Source: Nevskia sp035651715
GTDB lineage: Bacteria > Pseudomonadota > Gammaproteobacteria > Nevskiales > Nevskiaceae
Reading direction: 5' to 3'
Length of the DNA: 44,250 bases
NCBI GenBank assembly: GCA_035651715.1
Contig: DASRFD010000149.1
Span: forward strand, 1-44,250
Each line of letters starts with the position of its first letter. Position 1 is the stretch's first letter. The position numbers were made by a program, and so were the translations under genes. Positions 31,975 through 41,929 of the stretch are shown in pieces. The notes under the pieces are model-generated. The model did not search any database, was not told the origin of the DNA, and saw only the letters and a list, made by a program, of their open reading frames with translations.

Positions 31975-32730
31975 ATGCCCCGCCTGTCCGTCGTCCTGAT
32001 CACCCGCAACGAGGCGCACAACATCGCCGCCTGCCTCGAGTCCGTGGCCTGGGCCGACGAGATCGTGGTGCTGGATTCCGGCAGCAGCGACGAGACGGTG
32101 GCGATCTGCCGGCGCCATGGCGCCAGGGTCGAGATCAGCCCCGACTGGCCCGGCTTCGGCCCGCAGAAGAACCGCGCGCTCGACCTGGCCGGCGGCGACT
32201 GGCTGCTGTCGCTCGACGCCGACGAGCGGGTCACGCCGGAGCTGCGCGCCGAGATCGAGCAGGTGCTGCGCGCCCCCGACGCCGAGGCCTACGACATGCC
32301 GCGCCTGTCCAGCTACCTGGGGCAGCCGATGCGCCACGGCGGCTGGTGGCCGGACCATGTCACCCGGCTGTTCCGCCGCGGCGCGGCGCGCTTCACCGAG
32401 GCGCGGGTGCACGAGGCCCTGGTGGTGCAGGGCCGCACCGGCCGCCTGCGGAATCATCTGGTGCATTATTCGTTCCGCACCCTGGAGCAGGTCGTCGCCA
32501 AGATGGACGCGTACTCGACCTACGCCGCCGAGGGCCTGGCGCAGCGCGGCCGCAGCGCCGGCCTGGGCTCGGCGGTGCTGCACGGCCTGTTCGCCTTCCT
32601 GCGCACCTATATCCTGCGCGCCGGCTTCCTCGACGGCCGCCTCGGCTTCGTGCTGGCGGTGTCGAACGCCGAAGGCGCGTACTACAAGTACCTCAAGCTG
32701 GCGCGGCTCAGCGGGCGGCTGGGCTCCTAG
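31975..32730 (+). CDS. waaE: WaaE-like family 2 glycosyltransferase
   Basis: A 251-residue protein from ATG at 31975. It begins with the GT-A Rossmann-like strand LSVVLITRNEAHNIAACLESV, then EIVVLDSGSSDET and DWLLSLDADERV with the DxD motif, WPDHVTRLFRRG and EARVHEALVV. These are typical of the KdtX/WaaE group that adds a beta-1,4-glucose to heptose I of the LPS inner core. It lies in a dense LPS block, divergent from the GT9 pair and convergent with another GT9. The exact sugar it transfers may differ from the enteric WaaE enzyme. Confidence 0.87.
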   Translation: MPRLSVVLITRNEAHNIAACLESVAWADEIVVLDSGSSDETVAICRRHGARVEISPDWPGFGPQKNRALDLAGGDWLLSLDADERVTPELRAEIEQVLRAPDAEAYDMPRLSSYLGQPMRHGGWWPDHVTRLFRRGAARFTEARVHEALVVQGRTGRLRNHLVHYSFRTLEQVVAKMDAYSTYAAEGLAQRGRSAGLGSAVLHGLFAFLRTYILRAGFLDGRLGFVLAVSNAEGAYYKYLKLARLSGRLGS

Positions 32731-32749
32731 CGGAGAACCGCCCCACGCA

Positions 32750-33706
32750 TCAGGCGACGCCGGGAACCTGCGCCAGCAGGCCCCGCGCCTTCTCCAGCAC
32801 CTCGTCCAGCGAAAAGCCGTTGACGGTATCGCGGTTGCGCGAAATCACCGCGGCGCAGTGCGTCGCCAGCGGCGCCCACTCCACCGACTTCACCGGGTCG
32901 TTGAAATAGATGCCGAGGACCGGCCGGTCCAGCGCCGAGGCGATGTGGATCAGGGATGTGTCGGTGCTGACGACCAGGCTGGCGCGCGCGCACAGCGAAA
33001 TCAGGCGCCGCAGGTTCTTTTCCGTGTTCACCGTCTTGCCCGCCGTGCCGGACGCGGCGATGGCGCGCCGCGCCGCATCCTCGGTGGCGTCGGTGCAGCT
33101 CAGGCACAGGCTCGCCTGCGGCGCCAGCGCCGCCAGGCCGGCCAGCACCCGCGCGCCGTGCTCGACATCGATGGTCTTGGGCGGCTCGGCCGAGAACATG
33201 TTGAACAGGATCGCGGGGCGCTGCGGCGGCAGTTCGGCGTCGAAGCTCGACGGCGGATCGAGGTCCAGGCCGAGGCGGTAGCGGACCTTGATGCCGTCGA
33301 CCCGCGCGCCGTAGATCAGGCGCAGCGACTCGCTGCTCTTGCGGATGGCATGCGCGGTGCGGCCGGGCAGCCGCCCTTCCTCGTAGAGGGTGCCGCGCGT
33401 CGGCGCCGCCAGCCACAGCATCAGCCTGGTCTTCTCGCTGCTGAAGCGCTCCTTCCAGGTCACGACATAGTCGAAGCGCTCGCGGCGCAGCGCCAGCGAG
33501 GTGCGCAGCGCCTCGCCCAGCGGCGGGTTCTTGTAGCGCCAGACGCGGGCGACGCGCCGGTCCATCTGCCAGAAATTCTCGGTGACGTCGGACACCAGGG
33601 CATGCAGCTCCGCGCCGGGGTCGAGCTGCTTCACGCCGTCGACGAAGGCGGTGTTGACCACCGCGTCGCCGAGCTTGCCGTCGTGGGAGAAGAACAGGAT
33701 TTTCAA
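32750..33706 (-). CDS. Glycosyltransferase family 9 (heptosyltransferase-like)
   Basis: A 318-residue protein from ATG at 33706. The N-terminus MKILFFSHDGKLGDAVVNTAF carries the GT9 G-D-x-V motif; the C-terminal domain has NMFSAEPPKTID, TEKNLRRLISLCARASLVV and STDTSLIHIASALDRPVLGIYF, the conserved donor-binding block with the D-T-S/G-x-x-H pattern. It converges with the waaE-like gene and diverges, with only 22 bases between start codons, from a further putative glycosyltransferase. It probably acts on the LPS core, but its sugar is not predictable. GT9 sequences here are diverged from each other, so they are not recent duplicates. Confidence 0.85.
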   Translation of the reverse strand: MKILFFSHDGKLGDAVVNTAFVDGVKQLDPGAELHALVSDVTENFWQMDRRVARVWRYKNPPLGEALRTSLALRRERFDYVVTWKERFSSEKTRLMLWLAAPTRGTLYEEGRLPGRTAHAIRKSSESLRLIYGARVDGIKVRYRLGLDLDPPSSFDAELPPQRPAILFNMFSAEPPKTIDVEHGARVLAGLAALAPQASLCLSCTDATEDAARRAIAASGTAGKTVNTEKNLRRLISLCARASLVVSTDTSLIHIASALDRPVLGIYFNDPVKSVEWAPLATHCAAVISRNRDTVNGFSLDEVLEKARGLLAQVPGVA

Positions 33707-33728
33707 GTCGTGCGGCCGCGTCGCGGGG

Positions 33729-34691
33729 ATGTATCATTCTAGCGACATCGCGCCCACAGGGACTTCGCTAGAAGTGACATCTTCCGCCGCCGCCGCGAGT
33801 CCGCGACGCCCGACCATCGCCATCTGCCTCACCACGCACCAGCGCCTGGACTGCGCGCGCATCGGCATGGAGATCATCCGCTACAACTATCCCGGCGAAT
33901 GGAAGATCGTCCACGCCTGCTCCGGCTCCGGCTACGAACAGTACCTGGAGGACGAGCTGGTCCGCTGCGAGCCGAAGCCGCTGACCGAGGGCGCGCTCAA
34001 CCTGCTGCTGCAATCGTTCCGGCGCGCGGTCGATCGCTGGAATCCGGACTACCTGGTGCACCTCGAGGGCGACACCTGGGTGCTCGACCATCAGGTCCTG
34101 CTCAAGTACATCGGGCTGCTGGAACGCGATCCCGCTGCGATGATCGCCGCCTCGTCGTGGAACGTGGACAAGCTGCGGCTGTGGCAGTGGCGCTGGCGGC
34201 AGGAGCGCAGCCTGATCAGCGCCGCGAAGTACCGGCTGGCGCTGTGGCTGCGGCCGCGCGGCATCCAGTTCGGCCTGCGCGAGCGCGACACGCTGTCGAC
34301 CCAGTTCTTCATCGTCAAGAACCGGCCGCAAACGATGGAGCTGCTGGAGCAGCTCGATCCGTCCAGCGGCTACATCCTGGAGAACGTGCTTTACAAGAGC
34401 GTGGTGCGGCGGTTCGGCACGGCGGCGATCGTCGGCATACCGGAGAGCGAGCCGCTGCGGCCCGATCACCGCTGGCTGTGCCGGGCACTGACCCTGTATG
34501 GCCAGCATTGGCCCACCACCATCCCCGACCCCGATCCGGGCCGCCTGCCCGACCCGGCCTCGCACTACGGCATCCCCGGCAAGAAGGAAACCCTGCAGCA
34601 GGCCACCTGGCTCAAGCGCGGCCCCCATATGGAGCGGCTGCTGACCGACCCGGACCTGGGCTACTACAATGGCCGGGCAGCACGGCACTGA
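33729..34691 (+). CDS. Putative glycosyltransferase (GT-A like), LPS block
   Basis: A 320-residue protein read from ATG at 33729; upstream in-frame codons lie inside the divergent gene. The central region has the GT-A pattern: TIAICLTTHQRLDCARIGME, then YLVHLEGDTWVLD, an E-G-D-T motif in the position of DxD, and SSWNVDKLRLW. The C-terminal half (LSTQFFIVKNRPQT, GPHMERLLTDPDLGYYNG) is not diagnostic. I do not recognise a defined family. Placement between GT genes and the following family 2 enzyme supports a role in surface polysaccharide assembly. The overlapping 34.7-kb boundary with the next gene is close, suggesting co-transcription. Confidence 0.65.
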   Translation: MYHSSDIAPTGTSLEVTSSAAAASPRRPTIAICLTTHQRLDCARIGMEIIRYNYPGEWKIVHACSGSGYEQYLEDELVRCEPKPLTEGALNLLLQSFRRAVDRWNPDYLVHLEGDTWVLDHQVLLKYIGLLERDPAAMIAASSWNVDKLRLWQWRWRQERSLISAAKYRLALWLRPRGIQFGLRERDTLSTQFFIVKNRPQTMELLEQLDPSSGYILENVLYKSVVRRFGTAAIVGIPESEPLRPDHRWLCRALTLYGQHWPTTIPDPDPGRLPDPASHYGIPGKKETLQQATWLKRGPHMERLLTDPDLGYYNGRAARH

Positions 34692-34707
34692 CGCAGGCCG
34701 CATCGAC

Positions 34708-35550
34708 ATGGCTACCCGCTGCATGATCTCCATCATCGTCACCACCTACGAGTGGCCGCAGGCGCTGGCGCGGGTGCTCGAATGCCTGGACCGGCTCGAC
34801 GACCGCGACTTCGAGATCATCGTCGCCGACGACGGCTCCGGCCCCGCCACCGCCGCGACCGTCGCGGCCTTCGCCCGGACCGCGCGCGTGCCGGTGCAGC
34901 ATTCCTGGCAGGAGCACCGCGGCTTCCGCGCCGCCGAGTCGCGCAACCGCGCGGTGCAGCGCAGCCGCGGCGACTACCTGATCTTCCTCGACGGCGACTG
35001 CCTGGCGCGGCCGGACTTCCTCGCCGCGCACCGCGCGCTGGCGGAGCCGGGCTGGTTCGTCGCCGGCAACCGCGCGCTGCTGTCGGAGAGCTTCACCGCC
35101 GGGCTGGTCGATTCGCCGCGGGCGGTGGCCGACTGGACGGCGCGGCCGCTGGGCGGCTGGCTCGGCGCGCGCCTGCGCGGCGACATCAACCGCCTGGCGC
35201 CGATGATCCACCTGCCGGCCGGCTGGCAGCGCAAGAACAAGCCGCGCGAATGGCGCGGCGCCAAGACCTGCAACCTGGCGGTGTGGCGCGACGACTTCCT
35301 CGCCGTCGACGGCTTCGACGAGAGCTACGTCGGCTGGGGCCACGAGGACGCCGACCTGGCGGTGCGCCTGATCCGCAGCGGCGTGCTGCGCAAGGAAGGC
35401 CGCTTCGCCGCCTCGGTGCTGCACCTGTGGCACGCGCCGGCGCCGCGCCAGGGACTCAGCGCCAATGAAGGCCGCCTGGCCGAGGTGATCGCGGCGCAGC
35501 GCACGCGGGCCCTGCTGGGCATCGGGCGGGAGCGGCCGGCGGAGAGCTGA
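34708..35550 (+). CDS. Family 2 glycosyltransferase with galactosyltransferase-type C-terminus
   Basis: A 280-residue protein read from ATG at 34708; ATG at 34669 would overlap the previous gene and 34723 is a shorter option. It begins MISIIVTTYEWPQALARVLE and continues EIIVADDGSG, then YLIFLDGDCLARPDFL with the DxD motif. The C-terminal part, VWRDDFLAVDGFDESYVGWG followed by HEDADLAVRLI, is the Glyco_transf_7C block seen in chondroitin-type and galactose-adding enzymes. It should add a sugar to a surface polysaccharide or LPS core from a UDP-sugar. It follows another GT by 16 bases and is convergent with waaC. Confidence 0.82.
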   Translation: MATRCMISIIVTTYEWPQALARVLECLDRLDDRDFEIIVADDGSGPATAATVAAFARTARVPVQHSWQEHRGFRAAESRNRAVQRSRGDYLIFLDGDCLARPDFLAAHRALAEPGWFVAGNRALLSESFTAGLVDSPRAVADWTARPLGGWLGARLRGDINRLAPMIHLPAGWQRKNKPREWRGAKTCNLAVWRDDFLAVDGFDESYVGWGHEDADLAVRLIRSGVLRKEGRFAASVLHLWHAPAPRQGLSANEGRLAEVIAAQRTRALLGIGRERPAES

Positions 35551-35628
35551 GGCGGCGGCCTCAAAAGCAGCCCCCGCGGTTGCGGCTGCCGCGGCAACGG
35601 CGCCGCTTTGAAGAGAAGCGCGCCGGAC

Positions 35629-36615
35629 CTATAGCCCGAACGGCTCGCGCGCCAGCGCCGCCCGCACCCGCTCCACCGTCACCGTCGTCGGCCTCTCGCG
35701 GTCGATGTCCCGGTGCTCGCCGGAGGTCAGCCACACCTGGTTGGCGCCGACCGCGCCGGTCAGCTGCGGCAGGGTCGGACCGTACAGCGAGACCTGCGGC
35801 GTGCCCAGCGCCGCCGCGAGGTGGGCCAGGCCGGTGTCCACGCCCACGCACAGCCGCGCCCAGGCCAGCCAGCCGGCCAGCCCGGTGAGGCCAAGCCGCG
35901 GCAGCACCAGGCCGTCGCAGGCCTCGGCGATGCGCTGCGCGTCGGAGCGCTCGGCCTCGCTGCCCCAGGGCAGCACCACGCGCAGGCCGCGCCCCGCGAT
36001 CCAGGCGCCCAGCTCGCACCACTGCGGCAGCGGCCAGCGCTTGCCCGGCCAGGTGGTGCCGTGCAGGAACACGGCATAGGGCAGCGGCGACTCCGGCCGC
36101 GGAAAGCGCGCGCGGTCCAGGCCCGCGTCCGGCGGGCTGTCGTTCCACGCATAGCCGAGCGCCTGGGCGAACAGGCGGCGGCTGCGCTCCACCGCGTGCG
36201 CCGCGTCGTGGCGGGGCACGGCATAGCCGCGCCGGTACAGCGCCGCCGCCAGCGGCTCGCGCGCCGAGACGCGGTCCGGCCCCGCCACGGGGCCGCGCGC
36301 CTGGCGCGCCAGCCACGCGCTCTTCACCAGGCCCTGCGCATCGATGACCAGGTCGTAGCGGGTCTGGCGCAGCTCGCCGCGGAAGCGCGACCAGTCGCCG
36401 CCGAACACGGTGCGGCCCAGGTTGCGGCGCCAGCCGCGCAGATCGCACTGGATGACCCGCTCCACCGCCGGGTGCCAGGCCGGGATTTCGGCGAAGGCGC
36501 GCTCCGCCAGCCAGTCGCAGCGCAGGCCGGGCAGGGCGCGCGCGGCGTCGGTGACGGCGGGCAGGGTGTGCACGATGTCACCCAGGGACGAGGTCTTGAC
36601 GATCAGGAGGCGCAT
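35629..36615 (-). CDS. waaC: Heptosyltransferase I
   Basis: A 328-residue protein read from ATG at 36615; the open extension to 36735 lies in the divergent promoter. The start MRLLIVKTSSLGDIVHTLPA is the classic WaaC signature, with SSLGDxxH. Further: LVIDAQGLVKSAWLAR, the mid-region FLHGTTWPGKRWP and GLAGWLAWARLCVGVDTGLAHLAAALG, the heptose-donor block. WaaC adds the first L-glycero-D-manno-heptose to Kdo2-lipid A at the inner membrane. Together with waaA and the lauroyl transferase this makes the window a core LPS locus. It diverges from a TPR protein gene with an 85-base gap. Confidence 0.92.
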   Translation of the reverse strand: MRLLIVKTSSLGDIVHTLPAVTDAARALPGLRCDWLAERAFAEIPAWHPAVERVIQCDLRGWRRNLGRTVFGGDWSRFRGELRQTRYDLVIDAQGLVKSAWLARQARGPVAGPDRVSAREPLAAALYRRGYAVPRHDAAHAVERSRRLFAQALGYAWNDSPPDAGLDRARFPRPESPLPYAVFLHGTTWPGKRWPLPQWCELGAWIAGRGLRVVLPWGSEAERSDAQRIAEACDGLVLPRLGLTGLAGWLAWARLCVGVDTGLAHLAAALGTPQVSLYGPTLPQLTGAVGANQVWLTSGEHRDIDRERPTTVTVERVRAALAREPFGL

Positions 36616-36700
36616 AGATTGGCGCGCGTTGCCGCCGCCCCGGGGACTTGCTGATATATTAAGTGAACGAGTGGAAACGTTAACGCGAAGAGGGATCCGA

Positions 36701-37708
36701 GTGAAACGGAATGCACGCCGCGCCGCGGCCATCATGCTTTTGGCGGCGGGCTCCGCCCTGCCCGCGCTGGCTGCCGCCCCGGCGGTGCAGGAAGCCCAGA
36801 CCCTGATGTCGCAGGGCGACTACAAGAGCGCCCTGGACCGTCTCGACCGCTACCTGGCCAGCTCGCCGCAGGACGCCGAAGGGCGCTTCAGCCGCGGCCT
36901 GGTGCTGGTCAAGTTGAACCGTACCGACGAGGCGATCAAGACCTTCGCCGACCTCACCCGCGACTATCCGCAGCTGCCCGAGCCCTACAACAACCTGGCC
37001 GTGCTCTACGCCCAGAAGGGCGATTACGAGAAGGCCCGCGACGCGCTGGAAGCGGCGCTGGCGACGCATCCGGCCTATGCCACCGCCCACGAGAACCTCG
37101 GCGACATCTACTCCGCGCTGGCCGGCGCCGCCTACAACCGCGCCTTGCAGCTGGACCAGGGCAACCAGGCGGTGCGCTACAAGCTGGCGCTGATCAACCA
37201 GCTCGGCAGCGGCCCGGGGGGCTATGCCCCGGCCGGCACCACCAGCCTGCCGGCGGGCTCGCCCAAGTCCGAGACGCTCGGTCCCGCGGCGAGCGCCGCG
37301 GCCGTGGCGCCGCCCCCGCCGCCGGCTCCGACCGCGGCTCCGGCCGCCGCCCCGGCGGCGGACACCGACCTGCAGGGCGCCACCGCCGCCGTCAATGGCT
37401 GGGCCCAGGCCTGGGCCGCCAAGGACGTGAACAGCTACCTGTCGTATTACGCCGCCGATTTCCAGCCGGACGGCGGCCTCAGCCGCGCCGCCTGGGAAGC
37501 CCAGCGGCGCGAGCGCGTGGGCAAGCCCGGGCGCATCAGCGTCAGGGTGCTCAGCCCGCAGGCCAGCCGCATCGACGCGCACCGCGCGCGCGTCACCTTC
37601 ATCCAGGGCTATGCCTCGGATACGGTGAACGACCGGGTCAAGAAGACCGTCGAGCTGAACAACAGCAGCGGCAGCTGGAAGATCACCCGAGAGACCATCA
37701 GCCGCTGA
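36701..37708 (+). CDS. TPR protein with Cds6/NTF2-like C-terminal domain, periplasmic
   Basis: A 335-residue protein from GTG at 36701, preceded by AGAGGG at six bases. Residues about 1-25 are a signal peptide (AAAIMLLAAGSALPALAAAP). TPR units follow (FSRGLVLVKLNRTDEA, EPYNNLAVLYAQKGDYEKA, ATAHENLGDIYSAL), then a long proline/alanine linker (about 185-225) and a C-terminal domain with VNGWAQAWAAKDVNSYLSYYA, an NTF2/Cds6-like fold. The next gene, overlapping by TGATG, is an L,D-transpeptidase with the same C-terminal domain type, so the two probably work together on the peptidoglycan. No enzyme motif is seen in this protein. Confidence 0.8.
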   Translation: MKRNARRAAAIMLLAAGSALPALAAAPAVQEAQTLMSQGDYKSALDRLDRYLASSPQDAEGRFSRGLVLVKLNRTDEAIKTFADLTRDYPQLPEPYNNLAVLYAQKGDYEKARDALEAALATHPAYATAHENLGDIYSALAGAAYNRALQLDQGNQAVRYKLALINQLGSGPGGYAPAGTTSLPAGSPKSETLGPAASAAAVAPPPPPAPTAAPAAAPAADTDLQGATAAVNGWAQAWAAKDVNSYLSYYAADFQPDGGLSRAAWEAQRRERVGKPGRISVRVLSPQASRIDAHRARVTFIQGYASDTVNDRVKKTVELNNSSGSWKITRETISR

Positions 37709-38946
37709 TGCCTGCATCCGTATCTCCCGCCGGCCGTCCGCTGCGGTTCAAGCTTCGTTGCGCGGCACTGACGGCTGCCGCGGTCCTCAGCTTCGCCCTG
37801 CCCACGCTCGCCGGCTCGGCGCTGCCCGCCGACCTGACCAAGCCGGAGGACCAGCTGCTGGAGGCGGTCGACGCGCTGCGCGGCGGCGACTCCAGCGGCG
37901 CGCTGAAGAAGCTGCAGGCGCTGGTGCAGCGCGAGCCGAACTTCCGCCTGGCCCAGCTGCTGTACGGCCAGGTGCTGGCCCAGCGCTCCGGCCTGCCCGG
38001 CCTGGTCTCGCCGCTGGCCGATGACCGCGATCCGCACGTCAGGGAGCTGCTCGACGAATACCGCGCGCGCCTGGCTGAAGCCGAGTCCGGCCCGCCCGCC
38101 AGCACCCTGCCCAGCTCGATCCTGCGCCTGTCGCCGGACCACCGCTACGCCATCGTCGCCGACCTGCCGCGCTCGCGCGTCTACGTGCTGGAGAACCAGA
38201 ACGGCCGGCTGCGCCAGGTGCGCGACTACTACGCCTCCATCGCCCGCAACGGCTATGGCAAGCAGAACTCCGGCGACCTGCGCACCCCGGTCGGCATCTA
38301 CCGCGTCACCGGCTTTACCCCCGGTGTGAAGCTGCCGCCGTTCTACGGTGCCGGCGCCTATCCGCTGAACTATCCCAACGCCTGGGACCGCGTGCACGGC
38401 CGCACCGGCTCCGGCATCTGGCTGCACGGCGTGCCCACCACCACCTACGTGCGCCCGCCGCGCGCCAGCGAAGGCTGCGTGGTGCTGGCCAATTCGGACC
38501 TCGCCGACCTCAAGAGCCTGATCGTCCCCGGCATGACCCCGGTGGTGCTGAGCGACAAGGTGGAATGGCTGCCGGCCGATGCGATGGAGAAGCAGCGCGA
38601 GGAGATGATCAAGCGCATCGAAGCCTGGCGCGGCAAGTGGACCTCCCTCAACACCGAGGCCTACCTGGCGTTCTACGGCGACGACTTCCACACCGACGAC
38701 GGCATGAACAAGGCCCAGTTCGCCGCCTACAAGCGCCGCGTCAACCAGGGCAAGAAGCGCGTCCAGGTGCAGCTCAAGGACCTGGACCTGTTCACCTATC
38801 CGGGCGAGCAGAACCTGGTGCTGGCCGAGTTCACCCAGGACTACAAGAGCGACAACTTCGCCATGTCCACGCGCAAGGAGCAGTACTGGCGGCGCGAGCC
38901 GGACGGGCAGTGGAAGATCGTGCGGGAAGAAAACCGGACGCTGTGA
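37708..38946 (+). CDS. L,D-transpeptidase (YkuD) with Cds6/NTF2-like C-terminal domain
   Basis: A 412-residue protein whose ATG overlaps the previous stop (TGATG). A signal peptide or anchor is present near residues 18-38. Residues about 145-280 form the YkuD catalytic domain: YAIVADLPRSRVYVLE, RTPVGIYRVTGF, and the active-site HGVPTTTY with H240 followed by ASEGCVVL with C257, the catalytic cysteine. The C-terminal domain (about 290-412) repeats the WRGKWTSLNTEAYLAFYGDDF pattern shared with the upstream TPR protein, typical of Cds6-like domains. It cross-links peptidoglycan or attaches proteins in the periplasm by 3,3-type transpeptidation. It and the TPR gene form one unit. Confidence 0.9.
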   Translation: MPASVSPAGRPLRFKLRCAALTAAAVLSFALPTLAGSALPADLTKPEDQLLEAVDALRGGDSSGALKKLQALVQREPNFRLAQLLYGQVLAQRSGLPGLVSPLADDRDPHVRELLDEYRARLAEAESGPPASTLPSSILRLSPDHRYAIVADLPRSRVYVLENQNGRLRQVRDYYASIARNGYGKQNSGDLRTPVGIYRVTGFTPGVKLPPFYGAGAYPLNYPNAWDRVHGRTGSGIWLHGVPTTTYVRPPRASEGCVVLANSDLADLKSLIVPGMTPVVLSDKVEWLPADAMEKQREEMIKRIEAWRGKWTSLNTEAYLAFYGDDFHTDDGMNKAQFAAYKRRVNQGKKRVQVQLKDLDLFTYPGEQNLVLAEFTQDYKSDNFAMSTRKEQYWRREPDGQWKIVREENRTL

Positions 38947-39096
38947 AGCAGTGGTGAGGTCGGTTGGCGAGCGGTCCGCAGGAGCAAAAAGCGCGGGCCG
39001 GGTTGTGACTGGCCACCCACGACTAAACTGCCCACAACTTGTTTTTCCCCCCAAAGGCGCAAAATAGGGACTCATCTCCTCCCTCCGGCGCTCCCT

Positions 39097-40947
<1,851 letters not shown>

Positions 40948-40998
40948 GCCGGCTGTCGCCGCCGGCCGACAGCTGACGCCTCCGCCAGAAAATAAATC

Positions 40999-41023
40999 GC
41001 CCGGGCGCCTTCCGCGTCCGGGC
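40999..41023. terminator. Possible hairpin terminator after the ABC transporter gene
   Basis: GCCCGGGCGC, a five-base loop (CTTCC) and GCGTCCGGGC form a 10-bp stem with one G-U pair. On the plus strand it is followed by only a short T tract; on the minus strand it precedes an AT-rich stretch. A rho-independent role after the ABC transporter is plausible but the T-run is weak. A smaller inverted repeat, GCTGTCG and CGACAGC, lies at 40952-40973. Confidence 0.4.
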
Positions 41024-41090
41024 CATTTCGTCTAACTTGTCCGGGCGAACGGACCGCCGGGGTTCTGAAGCCCGGCCAGCGGAAAAAACA

Positions 41091-41924
41091 ATGCTCAGTT
41101 TCGGCAAGCTGGACCTCAAGGAAAGGGCCCTGGCGCACCTGGTGACGCCGGAAATCGAACAGCTGGTGGCCAGCATCCCCAAGCCCGTGGGCAGCTTCGG
41201 CTACGATCCCTGGGGCTACAACGAGGACCGCTTCAAGGTCGCGCTCGGCTTCTGCAAGCTGCTCTACGAGAAATACTTCCGCGTCACCGCCCACGGGCTG
41301 GACAACATCCCGGCGCAGGGCCGGGTGCTGATCATCGGCAACCACAGCGGCCAGCTGCCGATGGACGGGGTGATGGTCGGCGTGGCGGCGGCCACCAACC
41401 CGCACGGCCCGCGCCTGGCCCGCGCCATGATCGAGCGCTTCTTCCCCACCGTGCCCTGGCTCGGCAACTACCTCAACGCCCTGGGCGGGGTGATCGGCGA
41501 CCCGGTGAACTGCGCCAAGATGCTGGAAATGGAGGAGGCGATCATCGTCTTCCCCGAGGGCGTGCGCGGTTCCGGCAAGCTGTACAAGCACCGCTACCAG
41601 CTGCAGCGCTTCGGCAACGGCTTCATGCACCTGGCGATGAACAACAAGGCGCCGATCGTGCCGGTGGGCATCGTCGGCTGCGAGGAGACCATGCCGGCCA
41701 TCGCCAACCTCAAGCCGCTGGCCAGGCTGTTGGGCATTCCCTATGCCCCGGTGGTGCCCTCCCTGCTGCCGCTGCCGGCGCGGGTCTACCTCAACTTCGG
41801 CAAGCCGATGCACTTTTCCAGCTGCGCCAACGAAGCCGAGGTCACCGAGCGTGTCGAGGAAGTGAAGGCCGAGCTGCGCGCGCTGATCGAGAAAGGCCTG
41901 CAGGAACGCACCAGCATCTACTGA
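41091..41924 (+). CDS. PlsC-type lysophospholipid acyltransferase
   Basis: A 277-residue protein read from ATG at 41091, with GGA shortly upstream; earlier in-frame codons lack a ribosome site. The acyltransferase motifs are GNHSGQLPMDG (NHxxxxxxD-type), VPWLGNYLNALGG, IIVFPEGVRGSGK (FPEG) and PIVPVGIVGCEE. The family transfers acyl groups to glycerol-3-phosphate-type or lysophospholipid acceptors at the inner membrane. The enzyme may help phospholipid or glycolipid remodelling. The next gene starts 5 bases later, so the pair is co-transcribed; an epimerase beside a lipid acyltransferase could hint at a shared glycolipid or lipid-linked pathway. Confidence 0.85.
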   Translation: MLSFGKLDLKERALAHLVTPEIEQLVASIPKPVGSFGYDPWGYNEDRFKVALGFCKLLYEKYFRVTAHGLDNIPAQGRVLIIGNHSGQLPMDGVMVGVAAATNPHGPRLARAMIERFFPTVPWLGNYLNALGGVIGDPVNCAKMLEMEEAIIVFPEGVRGSGKLYKHRYQLQRFGNGFMHLAMNNKAPIVPVGIVGCEETMPAIANLKPLARLLGIPYAPVVPSLLPLPARVYLNFGKPMHFSSCANEAEVTERVEEVKAELRALIEKGLQERTSIY

Positions 41925-41929
41925 CCGCC

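Noticed and set aside
29802..32234. 810-codon minus-strand frame suggesting a GT9 fusion protein
   Set aside because: Only the last 338 codons are a GT9 gene; the extension is out-of-frame shadow over the neighbouring gene, which has its own coupled stop.
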